Shown piece by piece: positions 53,012-62,468 of a DNA stretch of 64,000 bases. How positions within the stretch are numbered: position 1 is the first letter of the stretch; each line of letters opens with the position of its first letter. Source of the stretch: Rhodoligotrophos defluvii (GTDB lineage: Bacteria > Pseudomonadota > Alphaproteobacteria > Rhizobiales > Im1); NCBI RefSeq assembly GCF_005281615.1, contig NZ_SZZM01000008.1:170958-234957 (forward strand), in the 5' to 3' direction. The notes under the pieces were generated by a model. The model had not been told where the DNA came from. It worked only from the letters and a program-made list of their open reading frames with translations, and made no database searches. The position numbers and the translations under genes are program-made.

Positions 53012-54184
53012 GTGTCCACTTCCTCCAATCGCCAGGGCTTTGCCACACGCGCGATCCATGCCGGCCAGGCGCCGGACCCGTCCACCGGCGCGATCATGAC
53101 GCCGATCTTCGCCAGCTCCACCTTCGTCCAGCAGAGCCCCGGCGTTCACAAGGGCTATGAGTATTCCCGCTCCGGCAACCCCACCCGCAAGGCGCTCGAA
53201 GACTGCATCGCGGACCTGGAGAACGGCGCTGCCGGCTATGCCTTCGCCTCGGGCCTGGCGGCATCGAGCACGGTGCTGGAGCTGCTCGATGCCGGCGACC
53301 ACGTGATCGCGGGCGATGATCTCTATGGCGGCAGTTACCGGCTGCTCGAGAACGTGCGCAAGCGCAGCGCCGGCATCACCACCAGTTTCGTGGATGTCTC
53401 CAACATCGATGCGGTGGCAGCCGCGATCACGCCGAAGACGCGCATGATCTGGGTGGAGACGCCCACCAACCCGCTGCTGCGCATCGTCGATCTTTCGGCG
53501 ATCGCTCAGCTTGCCCGCAAGCACGGCGTGATCTCGGTTGCCGACAACACCTTCGCCTCGCCTTATCTGCAGCGGCCGATCGACCATGGCATCGACATCG
53601 TGGTCCACTCCGCAACCAAGTACCTCAACGGCCATTCCGACGTGGTGGGCGGCATTGCGGTGGTCTCCGGCAATAGCCCGCAGGGCGACCTGCGGCAGCG
53701 GCTCGCTTATCTGCAGAATGCGGTGGGCGGGGTGATGGCGCCGTTCGATGCCTTCATGGTCCTGCGCTCACTCAAGACCCTGCCACTGCGCATGGAGCGC
53801 CACTGCGAGAACGCGATGATCATCGCCCATTATCTCGCCCAGCATCCGAAGGTGAGCCACGTCTATTACCCCGGGCTCAAGCAGCATCCCGGCCATGACA
53901 TCGCCACGCGCCAGATGCGGGCCTATGGCGGCATGGTCACCGCCGTGCTCAAGGGCGACCTTGCCGATGCGCGGCGGTTCCTCGAGCGCACCCAGCTCTT
54001 CGCCTTGGCGGAAAGCCTGGGCGGCGTCGAAAGCCTGATCGAGCACCCCGCCATCATGACCCATGCGTCGATCCCGGCGGAGATCCGCAAGCAGCTCGGC
54101 ATTCTGGATGGGCTGGTGCGCCTGTCGGTGGGTGTCGAGGATGCGGACGACCTCATTCGCGACTTGGAACAGGCGCTGGCCTGA
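53012..54184 (+). CDS. Cystathionine gamma-lyase/gamma-synthase family PLP enzyme
   Basis: About 390 residues from a GTG start with GAGAGG 5 bp upstream; a TTG 30 bases earlier also keeps frame. It is a Cys/Met-metabolism PLP enzyme with the PLP lysine in HSATKYLNGHSDVVGG (K203). ADNTFASPYLQRPIDHG, YEYSRSGNPTRKALE and the C-terminal VRLSVGVEDADDLIRDLE are typical. The neighbouring cystathionine beta-synthase suggests it acts as cystathionine gamma-lyase (cystathionine to cysteine), though gamma-synthase cannot be excluded by motifs. Confidence 0.92.
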   Translation: MSTSSNRQGFATRAIHAGQAPDPSTGAIMTPIFASSTFVQQSPGVHKGYEYSRSGNPTRKALEDCIADLENGAAGYAFASGLAASSTVLELLDAGDHVIAGDDLYGGSYRLLENVRKRSAGITTSFVDVSNIDAVAAAITPKTRMIWVETPTNPLLRIVDLSAIAQLARKHGVISVADNTFASPYLQRPIDHGIDIVVHSATKYLNGHSDVVGGIAVVSGNSPQGDLRQRLAYLQNAVGGVMAPFDAFMVLRSLKTLPLRMERHCENAMIIAHYLAQHPKVSHVYYPGLKQHPGHDIATRQMRAYGGMVTAVLKGDLADARRFLERTQLFALAESLGGVESLIEHPAIMTHASIPAEIRKQLGILDGLVRLSVGVEDADDLIRDLEQALA

Positions 54185-55102
54185 TCAAGCAGGCTCCGGT
54201 TCGCTTGCAGCCGCCCCGGCCGTGTCCAGGATGAGCTGGCCCAAGGCCGTGAAATCCGCGGCGCGTGGCGAGCTTCTTCGCCACACGAGCCCCAGGCCGC
54301 GGCGCGGAACCGGCGCGCTGAACGGCCGCAAGGCGATGCCGCTGCAGGCGCCAGCCTCTCTCGTCACGGCGAGCTGGGGCAGCAGGGTCACACCGTAGCC
54401 ATTCGCCACCATCTGCATAAGGGTTGCGAGATTGGTCGCGCCGAGCCCGTCCACCCCGTGCACATCCATGCGCTGGCAGAAGGCGACCGTCTGATCGCGC
54501 AGACAATGGCCCTGCTCCAGCAGGAGGATGCGTTCGCTGCGCAAAGCGAGGGGATCGATGATCTCGAAAGCGCAGAGCGGATGCCGCTCCGGCAGCGCCA
54601 GCACGAACGGGTCGTCGAACAGCGGCATCTCGGCCATGCCCTCTGCGCCCGAGGGCAGCGCGAGCAGGGCCAGGTCGATCCGCGCCTGCTGCAATTCGGT
54701 CAGCAGCGCCGCGGTCTGAGTTTCATGCAGGGTGAGGGTCAGCTGTGGAAATTCCTCCCGGAGCCGGGGCAAGATTCGGGGCAGCAGATAGGGCGCCACG
54801 GATGGGATCACGCCCAGGCGCAGGCTGCCGACCAGGGCCTGGTCGCTGCGGCGGGCCTGGTCCACGAGGTCGTTCACCGCCATGACGATGGCCCGCGCTC
54901 GCGCCACGATTTCGAGCCCGCGGGGGGTGAACACGATCTCGCGCGGCAACCGTTCCACCAGCGCTACGCCCAATTCGGCCTCGAGCGCAGCAATCTGCAT
55001 GGACAGGGCCGGCTGCGAGACATGGCAAGCCTCGGCTGCCCGGCCGAAATGGCGGTGGCTCTCCAATGCGTCCAGGTATCTGAGCTGCTTTAGGCTGACC
55101 AT
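54185..55102 (-). CDS. oxyR: Hydrogen-peroxide sensor OxyR
   Basis: A 305-residue LysR-type activator. The HTH reads [35 protein letters not shown]. The redox pair is C200 and C209 in [15 protein letters not shown], with the 9-residue spacing of the E. coli OxyR switch cysteines. Oxidation would activate transcription of peroxide-defence genes. It is divergent from katA with about 100 bp between, the classic oxyR/katA layout. The C-terminal end is Ala/Glu-rich. Confidence 0.93.
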   Translation of the reverse strand: MVSLKQLRYLDALESHRHFGRAAEACHVSQPALSMQIAALEAELGVALVERLPREIVFTPRGLEIVARARAIVMAVNDLVDQARRSDQALVGSLRLGVIPSVAPYLLPRILPRLREEFPQLTLTLHETQTAALLTELQQARIDLALLALPSGAEGMAEMPLFDDPFVLALPERHPLCAFEIIDPLALRSERILLLEQGHCLRDQTVAFCQRMDVHGVDGLGATNLATLMQMVANGYGVTLLPQLAVTREAGACSGIALRPFSAPVPRRGLGLVWRRSSPRAADFTALGQLILDTAGAAASEPEPA

Positions 55103-55201
55103 GATCAGCTAATCTTATCGACCCTTTCGGATTTCGCAATTGGACCTGATCGCGCATTGCTCTTTAGAACTAGAACGGGACAAAAAAGGGAGCAGAAGAC
55201 C

Positions 55202-56680
55202 ATGGCGGAGCGTCCAACACTGACCACGACGGCCGGCGCGCCGATCGCGGACAACCAGAATTCACTGAGCGCAGGCGAGCGCGGCCCCCTGCTGATGCAG
55301 GACTATCAGCTCATCGAGAAGCTGGCCCATCAGAACCGCGAGCGCATTCCGGAGCGCACGGTGCATGCCAAGGGGTGGGGCGCCTACGGCACCCTCACCA
55401 TCACCAATGATATCACCCGCTATACCAGGGCAGCCGTCTTCTCGCAGGTGGGCAAGCAGACCCCCATGCTGGCCCGCTTCTCGACCGTGGCAGGCGAACT
55501 CGGCGCGGCCGACCATGAGCGCGACGTGCGCGGCTTTGCCCTGAAATTCTACACGGAAGAGGGAAACTGGGACCTGGTCGGCAACAACACGCCCGTGTTC
55601 TTCGTGCGCGACCCCTACAAGTTCCCCGATTTCATCCACACCCAAAAGCGGCATCCCAAGACCAACCTGCGGTCGGCCACCGCCATGTGGGACTTCTGGT
55701 CGCTCTCGCCGGAAAGCCTGCATCAGGTGACGATCCTGTTCTCCGACCGCGGCATTCCGCAGAGCCCGCGCTTCATGCACGGCTTCGGCTCGCATACCTT
55801 CTCGTTCATCAATGCGGATAACGAGCGCTTTTGGGTCAAATTCCACTTCAAGACCCAGCAGGGCATCCGCAATCACACCAATGCGGAGGCCGAGGCGATC
55901 ATCGGCAAGTCGCGCGAGTCCTACCAGGAGGATCTGTTCAACGCGATCGAGGCCAAGGACTTTCCGCGCTGGACCATGTATGTGCAGATCATGCCGGAGC
56001 TGGATGCGGAAAAGACCTGGTACAACCCGTTCGACCTCACCAAAGTCTGGCCGCACGGGGATTATCCGCTGATCGAGGTTGGGGTGATGGAGCTCAACCG
56101 CAACCCCGAGAACTATTTCGCCGAGATCGAGCAGGCGGCCTTCTCGCCCTCGAACATCGTGCCGGGCATCGGCTTCTCGCCGGACAAAATGCTGCAGGCG
56201 CGCATCTTCTCCTATGCGGACGCCCATCGCTACCGCCTCGGCACCCATTACGAGCACCTGCCGGTGAACCGGGCCCGCTGCCCCGTCCATCACTATCACA
56301 AGGATGGGCCGATGCGGTTCTTCACCGACACCAACCCTAACCCGGATGCCTATTACGAGCCGAATTCCTTCGGCGGGCCGGTGGAGAACAAGCGGTTCGC
56401 CGAGCCGCCGCTGCGGATCTCGGGCGATGCCGACCGCTACAACCACCGGGTGGGCAACGACGATTATACCCAGCCCGGCAATCTGTTCCGCCTGTTCAGC
56501 CCGGAGGAGCGGCAGCGTCTGTTCGACAATCTCGCCGCCGCGATGCAGGGCGTGCCAGAGGAGATCCTCAAGCGGCAGATTGTCCATTGCTACCGGGCCG
56601 ATCCCGCATATGGCGAGGGCCTGGCCAAGCGGCTGGGCATCGATATCAGCGGGCTTGGGCTGGCACAGGCGGCCGAATAG
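55202..56680 (+). CDS. katA: Monofunctional heme catalase (clade 3 type)
   Basis: About 492 residues, small-subunit catalase degrading H2O2. The catalytic His is H55 ([12 protein letters not shown]), the catalytic Asn N128 ([11 protein letters not shown]), and the proximal heme ligand Y338 lies in [14 protein letters not shown]. The NADPH-binding region reads [14 protein letters not shown] onward. ATG 55202 is preceded by AAAAAGGGAG about 10 bp upstream; an in-frame ATG at 55157 adds a basic tail not seen in the family. Probably activated by the divergent OxyR. A strong hairpin follows the stop. Confidence 0.96.
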   Translation: MAERPTLTTTAGAPIADNQNSLSAGERGPLLMQDYQLIEKLAHQNRERIPERTVHAKGWGAYGTLTITNDITRYTRAAVFSQVGKQTPMLARFSTVAGELGAADHERDVRGFALKFYTEEGNWDLVGNNTPVFFVRDPYKFPDFIHTQKRHPKTNLRSATAMWDFWSLSPESLHQVTILFSDRGIPQSPRFMHGFGSHTFSFINADNERFWVKFHFKTQQGIRNHTNAEAEAIIGKSRESYQEDLFNAIEAKDFPRWTMYVQIMPELDAEKTWYNPFDLTKVWPHGDYPLIEVGVMELNRNPENYFAEIEQAAFSPSNIVPGIGFSPDKMLQARIFSYADAHRYRLGTHYEHLPVNRARCPVHHYHKDGPMRFFTDTNPNPDAYYEPNSFGGPVENKRFAEPPLRISGDADRYNHRVGNDDYTQPGNLFRLFSPEERQRLFDNLAAAMQGVPEEILKRQIVHCYRADPAYGEGLAKRLGIDISGLGLAQAAE

Positions 56681-56702
56681 CACAATTCCGAGGCTTTGCG
56701 CG

Positions 56703-56726
56703 TTGGGGGCGCTCCGGCGCCCCCAA
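56703..56726 (+). terminator. Terminator-like hairpin after katA
   Basis: TTGGGGGCGC (56703-56712), 4-nt loop, GCGCCCCCAA (56717-56726), followed by TTGCTTTC. The 10-bp perfect arms and T-rich tail suit a rho-independent terminator, though the T-run is interrupted. The remaining about 210 bp before hflK hold no gene that I can support. Confidence 0.7.
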
Positions 56727-56940
56727 TTGCTTTCGGCGGCAGGATGGCCCGGCACAGCTTGCGGCCGGGCCGGTCGGCTGTCACAATCGGATCGATCCCG
56801 GTCACGAAAGACTTATGGGCCGGAGGGCGTCGATGCGGGTCTGTCCCATAGACTTAGCCACGCCGTTCCCCTATACCAACACAGCGCATCTGCATGTGTT
56901 TTCAAGATGTTTGTCATTTAGCAGGAAGGGTTAGAAACGG

Positions 56941-58050
56941 ATGCCTTGGAGCAATCAAGGCGGTGGCTGGCAGGGCGGCGGACGGGGACCCTGGGGGCAG
57001 GGGCCCCAAGGGGGCGGACCGCGCAATACCCCACCGGACCTGGAAGAGATCCTGAAGCGAGGCCAGGACCGGCTGCGGAGCATTCTGCCGGGCGGGGGTG
57101 GTGGCGGCTCCAACAAGCTGGTCGTCTTCGCGGTCATCGCTGCGCTGATCGGCGTCTATCTCTGGAACGCGGCCTACCGCGTGCAGCCGGACCAGGTCGG
57201 TGTCGAACTCCTGTTCGGCAAGGCCAAGCCCGGCGAGACCACGCCCGGCCTCCACTTCATCTTCTGGCCTTTCGAGACGGTCGAGACCGTGCCGGCCCTT
57301 CGCACCAACCAGATGCGCATAGGCTCCCTGCAGCCGGGCCGCAACGACGACGCCGGCCTCATGCTCACCGGCGACCAGAATATCGTCGATATCGGTTTCA
57401 CGGTGATCTGGCGGATCAGCAATCCCCGCCAGTATCTCTTCGACATTTCCCGGCCCGAGCTGCTCGTGCGCGTGGTGGCTGAAAGCGCCATGCGCGACGT
57501 GGTGGGGCAGACCGCGGCCGAGGTCGTGCGCACCACCGGGCGCGGCGAGGTGCAGGAAGCAGTCCTCAGGCTGATGCAGAGCACCCTCGACAGCTATGAC
57601 GCCGGCATTCAGCTGCTCAGCGTCAATATCGAACGCGCCGATCCGCCGACGGCCGTGTCCGATGCCTTCGAAGAGGTGCAGCGGGCCAAGCAGGACCAGG
57701 AGCGATTCATCGAGGACGCGCAGAAATATGCCAACCGCCGCTTGGGCGAGGCGCGCGGCGAGGCCGCCCGTATCCGGGAGGAAGCCGAGGGCTACAAGGG
57801 ACGGGTGATCGCGGAGGCCGAGGGCTCCTCGGAGCGATTCGTGCAGATCTACAACGAATATGCCAAGGCCGAGGACGTGACCCGTCGGCGGCTGTATCTG
57901 GAGACCATGGAGGCAGTGCTGGGCGATTCCAACAAGGTGATCCTGGACGAGCAGGCAGGCCAGGGCGTGCTGCCTTACCTGCCGCTGCCCGAGCTGCAAC
58001 AGCGCAGGGCCCAGCCGGGCGCTTCCGCCAACACGGGAGCCGCCCAATGA
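56941..58050 (+). CDS. hflK: FtsH protease modulator HflK
   Basis: A 369-residue membrane protein. It has a Gly/Pro-rich cytoplasmic head (GGGWQGGGRGPWGQGPQGGG), a single transmembrane helix (LVVFAVIAALIGVYLWNAAY, about 60-79) and a periplasmic SPFH/band 7 domain (VQPDQVGVELLFGKAKPGETTPGLHFIFWPFE). HflK and HflC form a cage around FtsH and restrain its degradation of membrane proteins. It overlaps hflC by 4 bp. ATG 56941 begins MPWSNQGGG, the usual HflK N-terminus. Confidence 0.95.
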   Translation: MPWSNQGGGWQGGGRGPWGQGPQGGGPRNTPPDLEEILKRGQDRLRSILPGGGGGGSNKLVVFAVIAALIGVYLWNAAYRVQPDQVGVELLFGKAKPGETTPGLHFIFWPFETVETVPALRTNQMRIGSLQPGRNDDAGLMLTGDQNIVDIGFTVIWRISNPRQYLFDISRPELLVRVVAESAMRDVVGQTAAEVVRTTGRGEVQEAVLRLMQSTLDSYDAGIQLLSVNIERADPPTAVSDAFEEVQRAKQDQERFIEDAQKYANRRLGEARGEAARIREEAEGYKGRVIAEAEGSSERFVQIYNEYAKAEDVTRRRLYLETMEAVLGDSNKVILDEQAGQGVLPYLPLPELQQRRAQPGASANTGAAQ

Positions 58051-59039
58051 ACCCCAGCATCCGCAACGCAGTCCTGATCGTCATAGCGGCATTGGCGCTG
58101 CTGGCCTATATGGCGACGTTCATCGTCGACGAGCGCCAACGCGCCCTGGTGGTCCAGTTCGGCGAGATCAAGCGCGAGATCGACGAGCCGGGGCTCTATT
58201 TCAAGATCCCGCTCATCGAGAGCGTGGTCTACATTCCCCGCCCGCTGCAGTTCTTCGAGAGCAACGACAAGCGGGTGCAGGTGGTGGACGGCCGCCGCTA
58301 TCTGGTCGACACCATCACCATGTACCGCATCGACAACGCCCGCCGCTATCGCGAGGCGGTGGAAGCCAATCAGCAGAATGCGGAGGACCGGCTCGAGACG
58401 TCTCTCGATGCGGCGCTGCGCGCCACCTATGGCAAGCGCTCCTTCGATGCGGCCTTGAGCCAGGAGCGCGAGCAGATGATGCGCGAGATCCGCGATGCCC
58501 TGATCCCGAGCGCGCGCGAGATCGGCATCCAGATCGTCGATGTGCGGATCCGCCGCACCGACCTCCTGCCGGAAGTCATGCAGAGCACCTATGACCGCAT
58601 GAGCGCCGAGCGCCTGGCCGAGGCCGAGCAGATCCGCGCCGTCGGCACGGAGCGCAGCCTGCAGATTCGCGCCCAGGCGGACCGCACCGCGGTGATCCTC
58701 GTCTCGGAGGCCCAGCGGGATGGTGAAATCACCCGCGGTGATGCGGATGCCGAGCGTAGCCGGATCTATGCGGAAGCCTATGGCCGCGCGCCGGAGTTCT
58801 TCGCGTTCTGGCGGTCGCTGGAGGCGTATCGGAAGAGCCTGCAAGGCAACAACACCACACTCGTGTTGCGGCCCGATTCCGAGTTCTTCTCCTTCTTCAA
58901 CGACGCCGGTGGAGGGGCCAACCGGCCGCAAAACGGGTCAAACCGGGGCGCGCCGCTGGCGGCACCCTCTGCCTCTGCGGAGCCGGCCCCGGCAAACCGG
59001 CCGCAAGCGCGGCCTACGCTTCCCATTCAGCCGCAATAG
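58047..59039 (+). CDS. hflC: FtsH protease modulator HflC
   Basis: A 330-residue partner of HflK. The N-terminal membrane helix is ILIVIAALALLAYMATFIV (about 8-26), followed by the band 7 domain (VDERQRALVVQFGEIKREIDEPGLYFKIPLIESVVYIPRPLQFFE) and a coiled-coil region (LSQEREQMMREIRDALIPSAREIGI). The C-terminus is Pro/Ala-rich. It is translationally coupled to hflK. A hairpin and degP follow, a conserved order in alphaproteobacteria. Confidence 0.95.
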   Translation: MNPSIRNAVLIVIAALALLAYMATFIVDERQRALVVQFGEIKREIDEPGLYFKIPLIESVVYIPRPLQFFESNDKRVQVVDGRRYLVDTITMYRIDNARRYREAVEANQQNAEDRLETSLDAALRATYGKRSFDAALSQEREQMMREIRDALIPSAREIGIQIVDVRIRRTDLLPEVMQSTYDRMSAERLAEAEQIRAVGTERSLQIRAQADRTAVILVSEAQRDGEITRGDADAERSRIYAEAYGRAPEFFAFWRSLEAYRKSLQGNNTTLVLRPDSEFFSFFNDAGGGANRPQNGSNRGAPLAAPSASAEPAPANRPQARPTLPIQPQ

Positions 59040-59087
59040 GTATGAAATCCCGGTGCATCATCACCGCGAGTGAATTATCTATGTTCC

Positions 59088-59119
59088 CATGAGCCGGTAG
59101 GCACTTCTTCCGGCTCATG
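59088..59119 (+). terminator. 10-bp stem-loop between hflC and degP
   Basis: CATGAGCCGG (59088-59097), 12-nt loop, CCGGCTCATG (59110-59119), perfect arms, no T-run. It could be a terminator, an attenuator or an RNA-processing site separating hflKC from degP. Confidence 0.5.
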
Positions 59120-59204
59120 CTCGTGGCTGGAAGCGTCAGGGCTGCGATGGGTGGCGCCCAGAGGAACAACGAAACATCCGCTTTGAGGAAACGAGGTAGC
59201 AGAA

Positions 59205-60728
59205 ATGCCGATGGGACGAAGGTTCTTAGCCGAGATCGGAGACGCTCATCGGCGGACATTTCGATCGGCGGTCGCGGCGGTCATCATGGTTCTCGCCGTG
59301 GCCAACGTGCCAGCCGAGGCGGCTGGACCGCAATCGGTGGCAGATCTCGCGGAGCGCCTGTCGGGCGCGGTCGTCAACATTTCGACCACCCAGAAGCTCG
59401 AAGGGCGGGAAGCGGTGCCCATGCCCGACCTGCCGCCGAACTCTCCCTTCCGGGAGTTCTTCGAGGAGTTCTTCAACCGGCAGCAGCCGAACGGGTTGCC
59501 TGAGCGCGAGCGTCAGGCGAGCTCCCTGGGTTCCGGGTTCGTGATCGATCCGGAAGGCTACGTGGTGACCAACAACCACGTGATCACCGGCGCGGACAAG
59601 ATCCAGGTCAATTTCGCCGACGGGCGCAACCTCGACGCCGAGGTGGTGGGCCGCGACTCCAAGACCGACCTGGCGCTGCTGCGCGTCAAGCCGACGAGCC
59701 CACTCCAGGCGGTGGAGCTCGGCGATTCGGACAGAGTGCGGGTGGGCGACTGGGTCATGGCCATCGGCAATCCTTTCGGCCTCGGGGGCTCGGTTACCTT
59801 GGGCATCGTCTCGGCGCGCAACCGCGACATCAGGGCCGGGCCCTATGACGACTTCATCCAGACGGATGCCGCCATAAACCGAGGCAATTCCGGCGGTCCG
59901 CTGTTCGATATGGAAGGCAGGGTGATCGGCATCAACAGCGCCATCATCTCGCCGACCGGCGGCTCGATCGGCATTGGCTTCGCTATCCCGTCCAGCACCG
60001 CCAAGAGCGTGCTGGCACAGCTGCGGGCCTATGGCGAAGTGCGCCGCGGCTGGCTGGGCGTGCGGATCCAGACGGTGACGGACGAGATCGCGGAGAGCCT
60101 CGGGCTGAGCAACAGCGAGGGGGCTCTGGTCGCCGAGGTGACGCCGGGCGGCCCCGCCGCCGCTGCCGGAATCGAGGCGGGCGACGTCATCCTCGAGTTC
60201 GACGGAAAGCCGGTGACGGCCATGCGCAACCTGCCGCGCATCGTCGCCAATACGGAGATCAACAAGCAGGTCCCGGTCGTTGTCATGCGCAATGGCGAGC
60301 GCAAGACCATCAATGTGGTCGTCGGGGACCTGAACCAAGGGGAGCCCGATCAGGCCACGGACGATGAAGCGGAGGAGCCTGAGGATACGCCGGCGCCCCA
60401 GTCGGAATCGGTCGCCTCGCTTGGCCTCGAGCTCGGCGTGCTCACCGACGAGCTGCGCGATCAATACCAGATCAAGGAGAACGTGAACGGGGTGGTGGTG
60501 ACGGAAGTCACGCCGGGAGGCCCCGCTGCCGAAAAGAGGCTGCAGCCGGGCGACGTCATCGTCGAGGTCGGGCAGCGCGAGGTGCAGACGCCGGAAGAGG
60601 TGGCGCAACGGGTGGCCGAAATCGCCAAGAGCGGCCGCAAGTCGGTGCTGCTGCTGGTTTCCAATGCGCAGGGCGAGCCGCGTTTCCTAGGGCTGCGGAT
60701 CGAAACGGACGCCGTGCCGAAGCAGTGA
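59205..60728 (+). CDS. DegP/DegQ-type periplasmic serine protease (Do family)
   Basis: A 507-residue HtrA-family protease and chaperone. An N-terminal signal (TFRSAVAAVIMVLAVANVPAEAA, cleavage near residue 40) exports it. The trypsin-like domain has H125 (NNHVIT), D155 (SKTDLALL) and S229 (RGNSGGP), the complete catalytic triad. Two PDZ domains follow (about 290-380 and about 405-500), with an acidic linker EAEEPEDTPAPQSE between. It degrades misfolded envelope proteins and acts downstream of hflKC. Confidence 0.94.
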   Translation: MPMGRRFLAEIGDAHRRTFRSAVAAVIMVLAVANVPAEAAGPQSVADLAERLSGAVVNISTTQKLEGREAVPMPDLPPNSPFREFFEEFFNRQQPNGLPERERQASSLGSGFVIDPEGYVVTNNHVITGADKIQVNFADGRNLDAEVVGRDSKTDLALLRVKPTSPLQAVELGDSDRVRVGDWVMAIGNPFGLGGSVTLGIVSARNRDIRAGPYDDFIQTDAAINRGNSGGPLFDMEGRVIGINSAIISPTGGSIGIGFAIPSSTAKSVLAQLRAYGEVRRGWLGVRIQTVTDEIAESLGLSNSEGALVAEVTPGGPAAAAGIEAGDVILEFDGKPVTAMRNLPRIVANTEINKQVPVVVMRNGERKTINVVVGDLNQGEPDQATDDEAEEPEDTPAPQSESVASLGLELGVLTDELRDQYQIKENVNGVVVTEVTPGGPAAEKRLQPGDVIVEVGQREVQTPEEVAQRVAEIAKSGRKSVLLLVSNAQGEPRFLGLRIETDAVPKQ

Positions 60729-60910
60729 TGCAGCCGGCGCTGGCCGGGCACATTGGTCCCCATAACAGACATATGTGCTGCGGGGGCCATCGAGAGCATG
60801 ATCATGCTCGAACAGGGATTGGAGCGGGATGGCGATTCAGCGATCCGTCATCCTGCTCGAGAGATGCCGCCGACCAAGCCAGGAGTGGCATCAGCCGGGT
60901 CGAGGGGGCT

Positions 60911-61546
60911 ATGAGGCTCTACCATTTCTTTCGCAGTTCAGCGGCGTACAGGATTCGTATCGCCCTCAATCTCAAGGGGGTGGAGCGGGAGCAGGTGCCG
61001 GTGGACCTTCTGGCCGGCGAGCAGAGCCTTCCTGGATACCGCGAGGCCAACCCGCAGGGCATGGTGCCGGCGCTTGATATCGGCCACGGCGCGCCCCTGA
61101 CCCAATCGCTGGCCATCCTGGAATATCTGGAGGAACGCTTTCCCGAGCCGCCGATGCTGCCGCGCAGTGCCGAGGAGCGGGCCAGGGTGCGGGCCATGGC
61201 CCAGATCGTGGTCAGCGACATCCACCCGCTGGTGACGCTGCGGGTCATGCGCCAGCTTTCGGAGCAGTTCCAGGCAAGCCAGGCGGCTGTCGACGCATGG
61301 CTCCGGCATTGGATGCATGAAGGCTTCACCGCGCTCGAGCAGATGATTGGCGATGATGGCCATTGCTTCGGCGGACGCACGACGCTGGCCGATGTCTGCC
61401 TGGTGCCGCAGGTGGTGTCCGCGCGCCATTTCGGTGTGCCGCTCGATCCGTTCCCGCGCGTATGCAAGGTGGCCGACCTCTGCGGCAGCCTGCCGGCCTT
61501 CGCCATGGCCCATCCTTCCCGGCAGCCGGAGGCCGGCCACCAATGA
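60911..61546 (+). CDS. maiA: Maleylacetoacetate isomerase (zeta-class GST)
   Basis: A 211-residue enzyme of tyrosine/phenylalanine breakdown that isomerises maleylacetoacetate to fumarylacetoacetate with glutathione. MRLYHFFRSSAAYRIRIALNLKGV carries the zeta-class SSxxxRVRIAL motif (RSSAAYRIRIAL). ANPQGMVPALDIGHGAPLTQSLAILEYLEERFPEP and CFGGRTTLADVCLVPQV are typical. ATG 60911 begins the family N-terminus. No fumarylacetoacetase or homogentisate dioxygenase gene is in the window. Confidence 0.9.
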   Translation: MRLYHFFRSSAAYRIRIALNLKGVEREQVPVDLLAGEQSLPGYREANPQGMVPALDIGHGAPLTQSLAILEYLEERFPEPPMLPRSAEERARVRAMAQIVVSDIHPLVTLRVMRQLSEQFQASQAAVDAWLRHWMHEGFTALEQMIGDDGHCFGGRTTLADVCLVPQVVSARHFGVPLDPFPRVCKVADLCGSLPAFAMAHPSRQPEAGHQ

Positions 61547-61554
61547 TGGTGGCC
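61535..61554. terminator. Hairpin overlapping the maiA stop codon
   Basis: GGCCACCA (61535-61542), loop ATGA (which contains the stop TGA), TGGTGGCC (61547-61554), perfect 8-bp arms. It lies between two convergent genes and may serve both strands; no T-run. Confidence 0.4.
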
Positions 61555-61565
61555 GCCGGCGTCCG

Positions 61566-62261
61566 CTATTGCGCCCAGAAGATGCAGTAGGACTTGCCGG
61601 TCTGGGTCTCGGCCCAGCTGCCGCCGAACATGGCGCATCCGAACTCGCTGCGCGGGTTGCCCAGCAGTTGCGGCGAGGAGAAGACGAGGGCGCCATAAAG
61701 CGCGCCCATCACCAGCAGGAAGCCGCCGAGGACGAACAGGAACACCTCGCGCCGCCGCAATTCGAGCCTGAGCCGCCGCAGCTCGGCCGTTGTCATGGCG
61801 GAGCCTTCCAGGCGCCGCGTAAACTCACGCCATTCGGCCCGCACCTTGTCGAGGCGGCGCGTGCCCATGAGCGCACCCCGCTCGGCAGCCTCGGAAAGCC
61901 GCCGCAGTTCGAGTTCGTCCAGCTCGCTCGTATCATCGCCGTGCGCCCAATCGGAGAACAGCTGCTGTTCCGGCGCCCCGTCGGGCACGGCGCTGCGGCT
62001 CTCGACGCCGCGCAATTCGGCGCGGCTGGCCCCCATGCGCTGCTCAAGGTGGTCGTCGGCATAGGTCAGGTGCTGCGCCAAAGTATGGCCAGCTGCGGCG
62101 TTGATGCGTCCGGCAGTGTCGGCGACCCGCGCGCCCGGTCCGCGATTCTGCTGCTCGGCTGCTGGAATTTCATCAGGCCGGCGGCGCAGGGCCTGCTCTC
62201 CCAATGAGTCCATCTCGCCCGCCTCCTCAAATGTGGCCATCCTCATCATTGTCACTGACAT
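61566..62261 (-). CDS. Unknown protein with C-terminal membrane anchor
   Basis: About 231 residues that I do not recognise. The N-terminal two-thirds is charged, Ala/Glu/Arg-rich and probably helical (AAAGHTLAQHLTYADDHLEQRMGASRAEL; LDELELRRLSEAAERGAL), with a coiled-coil-like TAELRRLRLELRRRE just before one hydrophobic helix (FLFVLGGFLLVMGALYGAL). It ends in a short tail with two cysteines (GCAMFGGSWAETQTGKSYCIFWAQ region). ATG 62261 (MSVTMMRM) is chosen over an upstream start. It may be an inner-membrane protein with a cytoplasmic coiled coil. Confidence 0.6.
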   Translation of the reverse strand: MSVTMMRMATFEEAGEMDSLGEQALRRRPDEIPAAEQQNRGPGARVADTAGRINAAAGHTLAQHLTYADDHLEQRMGASRAELRGVESRSAVPDGAPEQQLFSDWAHGDDTSELDELELRRLSEAAERGALMGTRRLDKVRAEWREFTRRLEGSAMTTAELRRLRLELRRREVFLFVLGGFLLVMGALYGALVFSSPQLLGNPRSEFGCAMFGGSWAETQTGKSYCIFWAQ

Positions 62262-62468
62262 GTCCACCCCTCCACAGATCACGCCATAGAACCTGACGCC
62301 GCTCGACAGAATCGCGCCCTCTTGGAGGCAACCTTACCGCTTGATGGCGTTTTCGCAATTTAAAAGTGCGCAAATTTAGGCAACTCTACCATAGGTGTTA
62401 ATATTGTGGACAAGCCATGGCGCCCGGACAACGGGCCAGCGGCCTTCAGGGGAGGGTTGGCTTTGCTT

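Noticed and set aside
53000..53140. Minus-strand ORF over the REP-like elements reaching into the gamma-lyase gene
   Set aside because: Its translation (LDHRVKPGDHVRSW) is a product of the repeat element itself, a common false ORF in these genomes.
55103..55201. A specific OxyR binding site between oxyR and katA
   Set aside because: OxyR control is likely from layout, but no convincing ATAG-N7-CTAT-type repeats were readable, so no coordinates are given.
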